From positions 1 to 64,000 of the forward strand of contig DATKDI010000057.1 of the NCBI GenBank assembly GCA_035512775.1: a DNA stretch of 64,000 bases. The letters are read 5' to 3'. Within the stretch, counting starts at the first letter, position 1, and each line of letters starts with the position of its first letter. The position numbers and the translations under genes are program-made. The notes beneath the pieces are model-generated. The model saw nothing but the letters and a program-made list of their open reading frames with translations, was not told where the DNA came from and did not search any database. The stretch is from JAJNBA01 sp035512775 (GTDB lineage: Bacteria; Actinomycetota; UBA4738; HRBIN12). Positions 56,075 to 63,667 of this stretch are shown in pieces.

Positions 56075-58816
56075 GTGCTTCAGATGACTTCGGAACTCAC
56101 CGGTGCCCGCACGCAACTCGAGACGTCGGACGGCCCGCTGGACGTCTTCTCGCTCCCTTGGCTCGCCGACGCGGGGATCGCCGACGTGAGCCGCCTTCCC
56201 CACACGGTCAAGATCCTTCTCGAGAACCTGCTCCGGCGCGCCGGCTCCCGCGACGTGGCCGACGATGACGTGCGCTCGCTCGCTCGCTGGCCCGAGCCGG
56301 CCGCCGACGTGGCGTTCATGCCGGGACGGGTGCTGATGCAGGACTTCACCGGGGTGCCGGCGGTCGTCGACCTCGCCGCGATGCGGAGTGCGGTGGCTCG
56401 GGCCGAGGGGGATCCGGCGTCGATCAACCCGCTCGTGCCGGTCGACCTGATCATCGATCACTCGGTCCAGGTGGACCTCTTCCGCTCGCCGGACGCGTAC
56501 GAGGCCAACATCGGGTGGGAGTACCGGCGCAACGGCGAGCGATACGCGCTCCTCCGTTGGGCCCAACAGGCGTTCGACGGTCTGCGCGTCGTGCCTCCCG
56601 GCGCCGGCATCTGTCACCAGGTGAACCTGGAGCATCTCGGGCAGGTCGTGAGCGTGCGCGACGGCGTGGCCTTCCCCGACACGCTGATGGGGACGGACTC
56701 TCACACCACGATGATCAACGGCCTCGGGGTACTCGGATGGGGCGTCGGCGGGATCGAGGCGGAGGCCGCGATGCTGGGAGAGCCGACGTTCCTTCCCCAG
56801 CCGGACGTCGTCGGTGTGCAGGTGACCGGCGGACTGCCGGCGGGCACGACCGCGACGGATCTCGTCCTCACGTTGACCCAGATGCTCCGCGCTCACGGAG
56901 TCGTCGGTCGTTTCGTCGAGTTCTTCGGGGCAGGGCTCTCCTCCCTCACGATCGCGGACCGGGCGACCCTCTCGAACATGTGCCCGGAATACGGGGCCAC
57001 GTCGGCGTTCTTCCCGGTCGACGATCGGACGCTCGAGTACCTCCGGTTCACGGGCCGGGGGGAACTGATCGACCGGGTCGAGCGCTACACGAAGGCGCAG
57101 GGCCTGTTCCGCGCGGATGCCGATCCGACCCCGGCCTTCACCGAAACGCTGGATCTGGATCTCACGCGCATCGAACCTTCGATGGCGGGGCCTCGCCGGC
57201 CGCAGGACCGCGTCGCGCTCCCGAAGGTCTGGGACTCGTTCGTCGATGCGTTCCAGCGGCACCTCGAGCCCGACCCCAAGCCGACGGAGGTCGGACGATT
57301 CCTCGACGAAGGGGGCAATCCCGACACGAGCGTCGAGGACAGGGGATGGACCCAGGACGTGGCGCCCAACGGTCGCGACGTGGGCCACGGCTCCGTGGTG
57401 ATCGCGGCGATCACCTCGTGCACCAACACCTCCAACCCGTCGGTGATGGTGGGTGCCGGGTTGCTCGCCAAGCGAGCCGTCGACGCGGGACTGCAGTCCC
57501 AGCCCTGGGTCAAGACCTCGCTCGCGCCCGGGTCGAGGGTCGTGACCGATTACCTGGACCGCGCGGGACTGACGCCGTACCTGGACAAGCTCGGGTTCAA
57601 CCTCGTGGGGTTCGGGTGCACGACGTGCATCGGGAACTCCGGCCCGCTTCCGGACGATGTGGCGAAGCTCATCGACGACGAGAAGCTGAACGTCGTCGCC
57701 GTCCTGTCCGGCAATCGGAACTTCGAGGGGCGCATCCACCCGCAGGTCCGGGCGAGCTACCTGGCGTCGCCTCCGCTCGTGGTGGCCTACGCCCTCGCGG
57801 GAAGGATCAACTTCGATCCCACGACCGAGCCACTCGGCGAGGGCACAAACGGTCCCGTGTTCCTGCGTGATCTCTGGCCGAGCCCGCAGGAGGTGGCCGA
57901 GGTGATCGCGACCGCGGTGACCGAGGATCAGTTCGTCCAGCAGTACGGCCGGATCTGGGAGGGTGACGACCGGTGGCGAGCGCTCCCGACGCCGACCGGG
58001 CCGGCGTACGAGTGGGATCCGGACTCGACGTATGTCCGCGAACCGCCCTTCTTCACCGATCAGGCCGGCGGCCCGGTCGGGGACGCCGAAGCGCAGGGCA
58101 CACGTGTCGACGGCGCGAGGATCCTGGTGGATGTGGGCGACTCCATCACCACCGACCACATCTCACCCGCGGGCGCGATCCGCCCCGACTCTCCCGCGGG
58201 TCGCTACCTGATCGAGCACGGCGTCCCGCAGCGCGACTTCAACTCCTACGGTGCCAGGCGCGGGAACCACGAGGTGATGATGCGGGGCACCTTCGCGAAC
58301 GTCCGGCTCCGGAACGAGCTCGCACCGGGGACGGAGGGATGGTGGACGACGCACCTCCCGAGCGGTGAGGTGACCAGCGTCTTCGACGCCGCGATGCGGT
58401 ACCGCGACGAGGAGACGCCGCTCGGCGTCCTGGCAGGGAAGGAGTACGGGAGCGGCTCGTCGCGGGACTGGGCGGCCAAGGGCCCGGCGCTCCTCGGGGT
58501 GAGGTTCGTGCTCGCGGAGTCGTTCGAACGGATCCACCGTCAGAACCTCGTAGGGATGGGCGTCCTTCCCCTGCAGTACAAGGCCGGGGAGTCGGCGGAG
58601 AGTCACGGCCTGACGGGCAGGGAGACCTTCTCGGTCCTCGGCTTGGAGATCGGGATCGTGTCCGGACGCGACGCCACCGTGCAGGTCACCAAGGAGGACG
58701 GCTCGTCGGACACGTTCCCGGTGACGGTCCGGATCGATCAGGCGGCGGAGGTCGCGATCTTCGGCCACGGCGGCATCTTGCCGAAGGTGCTTCGGGAAGC
58801 GCTCGCGACCCGCTGA
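56075..58816 (+). CDS. acnA: aconitate hydratase A
   Basis: A 913-residue AcnA/IRP-type aconitase that isomerises citrate to isocitrate. NLLRRAGSRDVADDDVRSLARWPEPAADVAFMPGRVLMQDFTGVPAVVDLAAMR, HTTMINGLGVLGWGVGGIEAEAAMLG, AAITSCTNTSNPSVM, and VGFGCTTCIGNSGPLPDD hold cluster Cys and active-site residues. AKEYGSGSSRDWAAKGPALLGVRFVLAESFERIHRQNLVGMGVLPLQY is the swivel domain. GTG at 56075 or in-frame ATG at 56084 may be the start; GAGGAGG lies at 56065-56071. It completes the citrate synthase-isocitrate dehydrogenase chain. Confidence 0.97.
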   Translation: MLQMTSELTGARTQLETSDGPLDVFSLPWLADAGIADVSRLPHTVKILLENLLRRAGSRDVADDDVRSLARWPEPAADVAFMPGRVLMQDFTGVPAVVDLAAMRSAVARAEGDPASINPLVPVDLIIDHSVQVDLFRSPDAYEANIGWEYRRNGERYALLRWAQQAFDGLRVVPPGAGICHQVNLEHLGQVVSVRDGVAFPDTLMGTDSHTTMINGLGVLGWGVGGIEAEAAMLGEPTFLPQPDVVGVQVTGGLPAGTTATDLVLTLTQMLRAHGVVGRFVEFFGAGLSSLTIADRATLSNMCPEYGATSAFFPVDDRTLEYLRFTGRGELIDRVERYTKAQGLFRADADPTPAFTETLDLDLTRIEPSMAGPRRPQDRVALPKVWDSFVDAFQRHLEPDPKPTEVGRFLDEGGNPDTSVEDRGWTQDVAPNGRDVGHGSVVIAAITSCTNTSNPSVMVGAGLLAKRAVDAGLQSQPWVKTSLAPGSRVVTDYLDRAGLTPYLDKLGFNLVGFGCTTCIGNSGPLPDDVAKLIDDEKLNVVAVLSGNRNFEGRIHPQVRASYLASPPLVVAYALAGRINFDPTTEPLGEGTNGPVFLRDLWPSPQEVAEVIATAVTEDQFVQQYGRIWEGDDRWRALPTPTGPAYEWDPDSTYVREPPFFTDQAGGPVGDAEAQGTRVDGARILVDVGDSITTDHISPAGAIRPDSPAGRYLIEHGVPQRDFNSYGARRGNHEVMMRGTFANVRLRNELAPGTEGWWTTHLPSGEVTSVFDAAMRYRDEETPLGVLAGKEYGSGSSRDWAAKGPALLGVRFVLAESFERIHRQNLVGMGVLPLQYKAGESAESHGLTGRETFSVLGLEIGIVSGRDATVQVTKEDGSSDTFPVTVRIDQAAEVAIFGHGGILPKVLREALATR

Positions 58817-58899
58817 ACGAGCCGCTGCGCGGGTCGTTGGCTGGGGCCACCTGCTCTAGGTCGGAGGCACCGTGGAGGCTCGGGTCGAAGCTCGGGTGG

Positions 58900-59193
58900 T
58901 CAGCCGGCGACCTCGAGGTGTCCGGCTTCGAGCCGACGACACTCGGCGCAGTCGCCGTGGGCGGCCAGCACTCGTTCGAGGCGATCGGCGTCGTCCTGGT
59001 CGAGGCCGTCGAGTGCCCGGACGGCCAGGAGCTCGTCGCCGGCGGCGACCGCACGACGAGGTCTTCGTCTCGCGCCACGGCCGGCTCGGCGGAGCCCATG
59101 AGTGCCCTCGGCGGCCTTCCGATGGTCATCGATACGCTCGTGTTCGCCGCCCTCCTGGAGATCGGATGATCGCAGGAGGTGTTCGCAGCTCAT
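58900..59193 (-). CDS. small anti-sigma-like zinc-binding protein, uncertain
   Basis: A 97-residue frame whose ATG overlaps the stop of the receiver-GGDEF gene as ATGA (59190-59193), the junction style common in this window. Its C-terminal half, DELLAVRALDGLDQDDADRLERVLAAHGDCAECRRLEAGHL, resembles the helix and His-Cys-Cys part of anti-sigma zinc fingers, with H-x2-C-x2-C rather than H-x3-C-x2-C. The N-terminal half is basic and low complexity. It is short for a full anti-sigma factor, so it may be a minimal domain or a remnant. The adjacent 58817-58899 holds no gene. Confidence 0.45.
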   Translation of the reverse strand: MSCEHLLRSSDLQEGGEHERIDDHRKAAEGTHGLRRAGRGARRRPRRAVAAGDELLAVRALDGLDQDDADRLERVLAAHGDCAECRRLEAGHLEVAG

Positions 59194-60023
59194 CCGGTCT
59201 CGGATGAGTGCGGTCGCATCTCCGCTTCGGCGGTTCGAAGCAGGACCTCGAGGGGGACGGGACGGCCCGGATCGTAGATCGCGCTGCCGACCGACAAGGC
59301 GAGGGGGCGCGGCTCGGGCTTGCTCGCATCGTGCACGGCGATCGCCTCCACGAGCCTCGAGAGCACGGCGACCTCGGACCCCCGCGCGTCACCGGACAGG
59401 AGGACGCAGAAGGTGTCGTCGGCGATGCGCGCAGGGAGATCCGCGTCCCGGATCGCGCTGAGGAGCACTTCGGCGGCTTCGAGGGCGACCTCGTCCGCAG
59501 CGGCAGAGTCCCCCTCGCTCGCCGACTGGTGATCGTCGAAGCGGACGAAGAGCAGCACGACCGGGGTGCCTGCCCGATCGGCCATCCGCAATTGGTGCTC
59601 GGCGATCGCGAAGAAGCCCCGGATGTTGGGCAAGCGCGTCAGCTCATCGACCGTCGCGAGCTCGCGGCGCATCCGCCGTCGCTCGACGGCGTAGCGGATC
59701 GCCCGGGGGAGCAGACCGTGTGCGATCGAGCCGTGCACGAGGTGATCCTCCGCCCCGGCGTGCAGCGCGACGGCGCCGTCGGCCTCTCGTTCCGATGTCG
59801 TGAGCACCAGGATGGCGGCCGCGGGCGTCTTGAGCCGGAGCGTCTCGAGCGCCTCGAGGGGCCCCGGGTCGTCGAGGGCGACGATCACCGCGTCTTGGTC
59901 CGATCCCGGTCCGAGGGACGCGAGGTCCGGGATCCGCGCGACCTCGAACCCTTCGCCTTCGAGCTCCTTCCCGAAATCGTCGCCGGTACCGACCAACAGC
60001 ACGCGGATCTCGTCGCGTTCCAC
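59190..60023 (-). CDS. receiver-like plus degenerate GGDEF protein
   Basis: A 277-residue protein. The N-terminal receiver-like fold is IRVLLVGTGDDFGKELEGEGFEVARIPDL...AAAILVLTTSEREADGAVALHAGAEDHLVHG. Then a diguanylate-cyclase-like domain starts DELTRLPNIRGFFAIAEHQL, continues VVLLFVRFDDHQ, and has RIADDTFCVLLSG where active enzymes have RxGGDEF. Catalysis is therefore unlikely, leaving binding or regulation. The GTG at 60023 is favoured by GAGAGGAG about five bases upstream and a TAGGAT box at 60046; starts at 60029 and 60047 are also possible. It is translationally coupled to the downstream 97-residue gene. Confidence 0.78.
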   Translation of the reverse strand: MERDEIRVLLVGTGDDFGKELEGEGFEVARIPDLASLGPGSDQDAVIVALDDPGPLEALETLRLKTPAAAILVLTTSEREADGAVALHAGAEDHLVHGSIAHGLLPRAIRYAVERRRMRRELATVDELTRLPNIRGFFAIAEHQLRMADRAGTPVVLLFVRFDDHQSASEGDSAAADEVALEAAEVLLSAIRDADLPARIADDTFCVLLSGDARGSEVAVLSRLVEAIAVHDASKPEPRPLALSVGSAIYDPGRPVPLEVLLRTAEAEMRPHSSETG

Positions 60024-60048
60024 GCTCACTCCTCTCGGGGCGGTCATC

Positions 60049-61308
60049 CTATCCCGCGAGGGGTCGCGACCCGGAGCCGGTGAGCTGTTCGAGCAGCGAG
60101 TCGAATCTGGCGAGGCCGCTCCGGTCGGAGTAGGTCTCCTCGAAGGCCCGCCGGGCGTTCTTGGACAGCTCCCCCGCGAGATCCGGATCGGATCGGAGTC
60201 GGCGGATCGCATCGGCGAGTCCCGCGACGTCGCCCTGACGCAGCGAGAACCCGCAGTCGTACTCCGTGATCGCCTGGTCGACGTTGGTGCCCGTCGGTCC
60301 GGCGTAGAGCACGGGGAGCCCCATCGCCAGGCCGGCGTTCATCTTGCTGGGGCTCATGATGCCGATCGAGCGGTCGTCGAGTGAGATGAGGGCGCAGTCG
60401 GCGCCCGCGAGGACCGCCGGGGTCTGCTCCTTCGGGACGTAGCCCCGGAACCGGATGCTCTCGACATGCCGGCGCGCGGCTTCGTCCGCGAGTTCCGGGA
60501 ATCGCTCCCCACCGCCCACGAACAGGAAGGTCACGCCCTCCTCGGCCACCTCGGCCGCGGCCTCCGCGATCGTGTCGGTGCGGTGGCCGAAGCCGAGGTT
60601 GCCGAGGTGCAGGACGATGAATCGTCCCGCGAGGTCCGGATCCTCATAGGCCTCCCACCGTGCGGGCCGGTTTCCACCAGGGAACAGGGCGAGTGGCTCC
60701 CAGGTGGGGATGACCGATCCCTCGGGCTTGCCGTCTCGCGCGTAGCCGGTACGCACCCGTTGCAGCATCGCCTGATCGACGGCCACGACGTGGTCCACGT
60801 GACGGAGCAGCCATCTCGAGATCGACCGCAGGGCTCGGGACAGGATGCCGCCAGGACGGATCGTGCCGAACGTCTCGGCAGCGTCGGGGTACACGTCGTG
60901 TGACCACAGGACGACCCGGGTGCGGGGATGCAGGAGTCGATGTGCGACCGCGGCCACGAGGATGAAGGGCGGGGTCGTGAGCGCGATCACGACATCCTGT
61001 CTCGGCAGGGTGAGGAGCCTGTCGATCGCGGCGACGAGGAAGCTGACGTAGTCACCGAGTCGCCGCGCGGTGCTCGCTTTCCCGAGGGCGGGTGTCCAGA
61101 GCTTGATCACCCTCGGGGCGCCGGACGCGCCGCCACCGTCGTGCGCGGAACGCGTGCCTCGCTCCGACCCGCCGAGATAGTCGCCGATCCCGCAGACCAC
61201 CGTCACCTCGTCGCCGAGGGCGGCCCGGTGGTCGGCGAGGGAGGCGGCCAGGTGCGCGGAGGGCGCCAGGTTGGGTGGATAGAAGAGGTTGACGATCGTG
61301 ACGCGCAC
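60049..61308 (-). CDS. glycosyltransferase family 4-like (WbuB-type)
   Basis: A 419-residue GT-B glycosyltransferase. VTIVNLFYPPNLAPSAHLAASLADHRAALGDEVTVVCG is the acceptor-domain N-terminus. FIVLHLGNLGFGHRTDTIAEAA and LFVGGGERFPELADEAARRHVESIRFRGYVP follow. SKMNAGLAMGLPVLYAGPTGTNVDQAI is the nucleotide-sugar site with the donor Glu position changed. It probably builds cell-surface polysaccharide. GTG at 61308 with GGAGGG upstream. Convergent with none; divergent from the GT at 61430. Confidence 0.88.
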   Translation of the reverse strand: MRVTIVNLFYPPNLAPSAHLAASLADHRAALGDEVTVVCGIGDYLGGSERGTRSAHDGGGASGAPRVIKLWTPALGKASTARRLGDYVSFLVAAIDRLLTLPRQDVVIALTTPPFILVAAVAHRLLHPRTRVVLWSHDVYPDAAETFGTIRPGGILSRALRSISRWLLRHVDHVVAVDQAMLQRVRTGYARDGKPEGSVIPTWEPLALFPGGNRPARWEAYEDPDLAGRFIVLHLGNLGFGHRTDTIAEAAAEVAEEGVTFLFVGGGERFPELADEAARRHVESIRFRGYVPKEQTPAVLAGADCALISLDDRSIGIMSPSKMNAGLAMGLPVLYAGPTGTNVDQAITEYDCGFSLRQGDVAGLADAIRRLRSDPDLAGELSKNARRAFEETYSDRSGLARFDSLLEQLTGSGSRPLAG

Positions 61309-61366
61309 CTGGGCCCTCCGGACCAGTAGAAGCGGGGATCCGACGAACCTGGAGCCCGGGGCTGGC

Positions 61367-61372
61367 TAGAGT
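61367..61372 (+). promoter_or_regulatory. -10-like box TAGAGT upstream of the glycosyltransferase pair
   Basis: Seven bases before the ATG of a 21-codon frame at 61380, which fits a leaderless short leader ORF. Confidence 0.45.
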
Positions 61373-61379
61373 ACCAGCC

Positions 61380-61445
61380 ATGTCTGTGCCCTCCGGAAGC
61401 CATCCGTCGTCTGCCGCAGGTCATCCCGGATGCGCGTCGCGGTAA
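61380..61445 (+). CDS. 21-codon leader ORF overlapping a glycosyltransferase start
   Basis: ATG at 61380 starts a frame MSVPSGSHPSSAAGHPGCAS plus Arg and ends with TAA at 61443-61445, 16 bases inside the glycosyltransferase gene that begins at 61430 in another frame. The ATG is placed at leaderless distance from a -10-like box, whereas 61430 has no Shine-Dalgarno. A role in translational coupling is plausible. The peptide itself may not be functional. Confidence 0.45.
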   Translation: MSVPSGSHPSSAAGHPGCASR

Positions 61446-62530
61446 CGGTTGAACAGTCATGGCACGTTGTCCCGGGCGGGATCGCGACATCGACGGTGGA
61501 GTTGCTCCGGGCGCTCGGCCGACGTGGCGATCTTGACCTCGTCGGCGTCTCCGCCCGTCATCGGGAGCCTCCGCCGGACGCATTCCGGCCTCCCGTCCCC
61601 GTGCGACAGCTACCCCTGCCGCGACGCGTGCTGTACGACGCTTGGCAATGGCTCCGCCATCCCGTGGTCGAGCGCGCCACGGGACCGGTGGACGTGGTCC
61701 ACGACGCCGGATACGTTGTCCCGCCGTCGAACGCCCCGTTGGTCGCGACCATGCACGATCTGTTCTTCCTCGACTATCCGGACCACTACACGTGGCACTC
61801 GCGCGCCGTCCTGCGGCGGGGCCTCGACCTCGCGCGGCGCCACGCGAGGTTCGTGATCTGCCCGTCGAGGGCGACGATGGATGCCTGCCGGGCAGCGGGG
61901 ATCGATCCCGAACGGCTCCGCGTGGTCCCATGGGGCGTGCGGGTGCGCACCTCTGGGGGGCTCGAGGCAGCGGAGGTTCGAAGCCGGTACGGGATCGAAC
62001 GGCCCTACGTGTTGTTCTGCGGCACGCAGGAACCGCGGAAGAACCTCCCGCGCGTCCTCGAGGCGTTCCGACGCGTCGCCCACTCTGATCTCGAGCTCGT
62101 GCTGGCAGGGCCGCCGGGATGGAAGGAGGACCTCTCGGACGGCATGGCGTCACTCGAAGGGCTCGTTCGTCCCCTGGGCTTCGTTCCTCCGGACGACCTC
62201 GGCGCCCTCTATGCCGGTGCCTCGGTGGTGGCCTACCCGAGCCTCGGGGAGGGGTTCGGATTGCCGGTCCTGGAGGCGATGGCGCACGGCGTGCCGGTCG
62301 TGACGTCGGCCGGCACGGCGACCGAGGAAGTGGCGGGCGACGCGGCCCTGTTGGTTGACCCGATCGATACCGACGCCATCGCCGGCGCGATCGAGCGCGT
62401 CCTGAACGACCCCGACCTCGCCGAGTCGCTGGGCGCGGCGGGGAAGGTGCGGGCCGCGTCGTTCTCCTGGGATCGCTCGGCCGAGCTCGTCGCGGCTGTC
62501 TACGCTGAGGCGGCGGAGGCGGGCACGTGA
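61430..62530 (+). CDS. glycosyltransferase family 4 (GT-B)
   Basis: A 366-residue enzyme. VEQSWHVVPGGIATSTVELLRAL is the acceptor domain. VLFCGTQEPRKNLPRVLEAFRRV is the linker strand. YPSLGEGFGLPVLEAMAHGVPVVTSAGTATEEVAGDAALLVDP contains the E-x7-E donor motif. It transfers a sugar from a nucleotide donor to a polysaccharide or lipid carrier. It overlaps the next glycosyltransferase by GTGA, so the two likely act in one pathway. Confidence 0.9.
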   Translation: MRVAVTVEQSWHVVPGGIATSTVELLRALGRRGDLDLVGVSARHREPPPDAFRPPVPVRQLPLPRRVLYDAWQWLRHPVVERATGPVDVVHDAGYVVPPSNAPLVATMHDLFFLDYPDHYTWHSRAVLRRGLDLARRHARFVICPSRATMDACRAAGIDPERLRVVPWGVRVRTSGGLEAAEVRSRYGIERPYVLFCGTQEPRKNLPRVLEAFRRVAHSDLELVLAGPPGWKEDLSDGMASLEGLVRPLGFVPPDDLGALYAGASVVAYPSLGEGFGLPVLEAMAHGVPVVTSAGTATEEVAGDAALLVDPIDTDAIAGAIERVLNDPDLAESLGAAGKVRAASFSWDRSAELVAAVYAEAAEAGT

Positions 62531-63663
62531 CGAAGCCTCGGATCGGCATCAACCTGATGTGGCTGCGCCCCGAAGCCGCAGGGGGCGCCGAGGAGTACGC
62601 GATCCGACTCCTGCGGGCGCTCGACGAACGGTCCCGCGACGTGGTGGACATCACGTTGCTTGGCAACCGGACGCTTCCCAAGGCCCACCCGGAGCTCGCC
62701 GAACGGTTCCGCACGGCGATCGCGCCGATCGACGGGGGGTCCCGCGCCGCGAGGATCGCCGCCGAGTCGACGTGGCTCCCCCGCGAGGCAGCGAGGGAGC
62801 GCCTCCATCTCGTCCATCACCTCAACAACGTCGTGCCGTGGCTGCGCAACCGGCCGAGCGTCCTGACGATCCACGACCTCCGTCCGATCGAGTTGCCCGA
62901 GACGCTCGGCCGGGCTCAGGGCGCCTACCTCCGAGCCCGGTTCCGTCCTTCCGTCCGGGGGGCGTCCGTCATCACGACACCTTCCGCCTTCGTCCGCGAA
63001 ACGGTGATCGAGCTCCTCGGCGCGGACCCCGACCGCGTCCACGTCGTCAGCGCGCCGCTGTTCACCCCTGCCCAGAGCGGCTCGGCAGGATCGTCGGGGG
63101 ACGGCCGCTCATTCCTCTATCCGGCGATCACCAACCCCCACAAGAACCACCGAACGCTCCTGACGGCGTTCGCGAAGGTGGTCGCCGCGCGAGACGACGC
63201 CGTCCTCGTGCTGACCGGCGCCCCCGGTTCCGCCGATACCGGCGTGACGAGGATGATCGAGGAGCTGGGCCTGAGCGCGAACGTCCGGCGGCTGGGGCGC
63301 GTGCCCCCGGAGAAGCTCGAGGCGTTGTTCCGGGAGTCGGCGGCGATCGTCTACCCGTCGACCTATGAAGGATTCGGTCTCCCGCTCGCCGAGGCGATGA
63401 CTCTGGGGTGTCCTGTGATCGCGTCCGATCGGACCGCGCTGCCGGAGGTACTGGGGGGCGCCGGGATCTTGGTGGGCGCCGACGACGTGGACGGATGGGC
63501 CGAGGCCATGCTTCGTCTCCTCGATGACGGGACCCTGCGCGCCGAGCTGCGCGCAGCCGGGAGAGAACGAGCTCGGACGTTCTCGCCCGAGGAGGCGGCA
63601 CGGCGGCAGATCGCCGCCTACCGCCTCGCGCTGGAGACGCCGCGCCGCCGCGCCGCCCCCTGA
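62527..63663 (+). CDS. glycosyltransferase family 4 (GT-B), paralog
   Basis: A 378-residue GT-B enzyme. INLMWLRPEAAGGAEEYAIRLLRAL opens it. TPSAFVRETVIELLGADPDRVHVVSAPLFTP and LYPAITNPHKNHRTLLTAFAKVV follow. YPSTYEGFGLPLAEAMTLGCPVIASDRTALPEVLGGAGILV is the E-x7-E motif. The N-terminal MWLRP...GGAEEY is a known feature of family 4 mannosyl/rhamnosyl transferases. Its GTG start overlaps the previous gene. Donor and acceptor unknown. Confidence 0.9.
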   Translation: MTKPRIGINLMWLRPEAAGGAEEYAIRLLRALDERSRDVVDITLLGNRTLPKAHPELAERFRTAIAPIDGGSRAARIAAESTWLPREAARERLHLVHHLNNVVPWLRNRPSVLTIHDLRPIELPETLGRAQGAYLRARFRPSVRGASVITTPSAFVRETVIELLGADPDRVHVVSAPLFTPAQSGSAGSSGDGRSFLYPAITNPHKNHRTLLTAFAKVVAARDDAVLVLTGAPGSADTGVTRMIEELGLSANVRRLGRVPPEKLEALFRESAAIVYPSTYEGFGLPLAEAMTLGCPVIASDRTALPEVLGGAGILVGADDVDGWAEAMLRLLDDGTLRAELRAAGRERARTFSPEEAARRQIAAYRLALETPRRRAAP

Positions 63664-63667
63664 CCGC

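Noticed and set aside
55439..58159. Extension of the lipoprotein frame by more than 900 codons upstream, antisense to the thioesterase and aconitase
   Set aside because: The upstream part is shadow sequence. A lipobox signal peptide and a -10-like box fix the real start at 55438.
58837..59207. Plus-strand small frames between aconitase and the receiver-GGDEF gene
   Set aside because: They lack ribosome sites, promoter-like boxes and recognisable domains. The opposite-strand frame has an ATGA junction and a Cys/His pattern.
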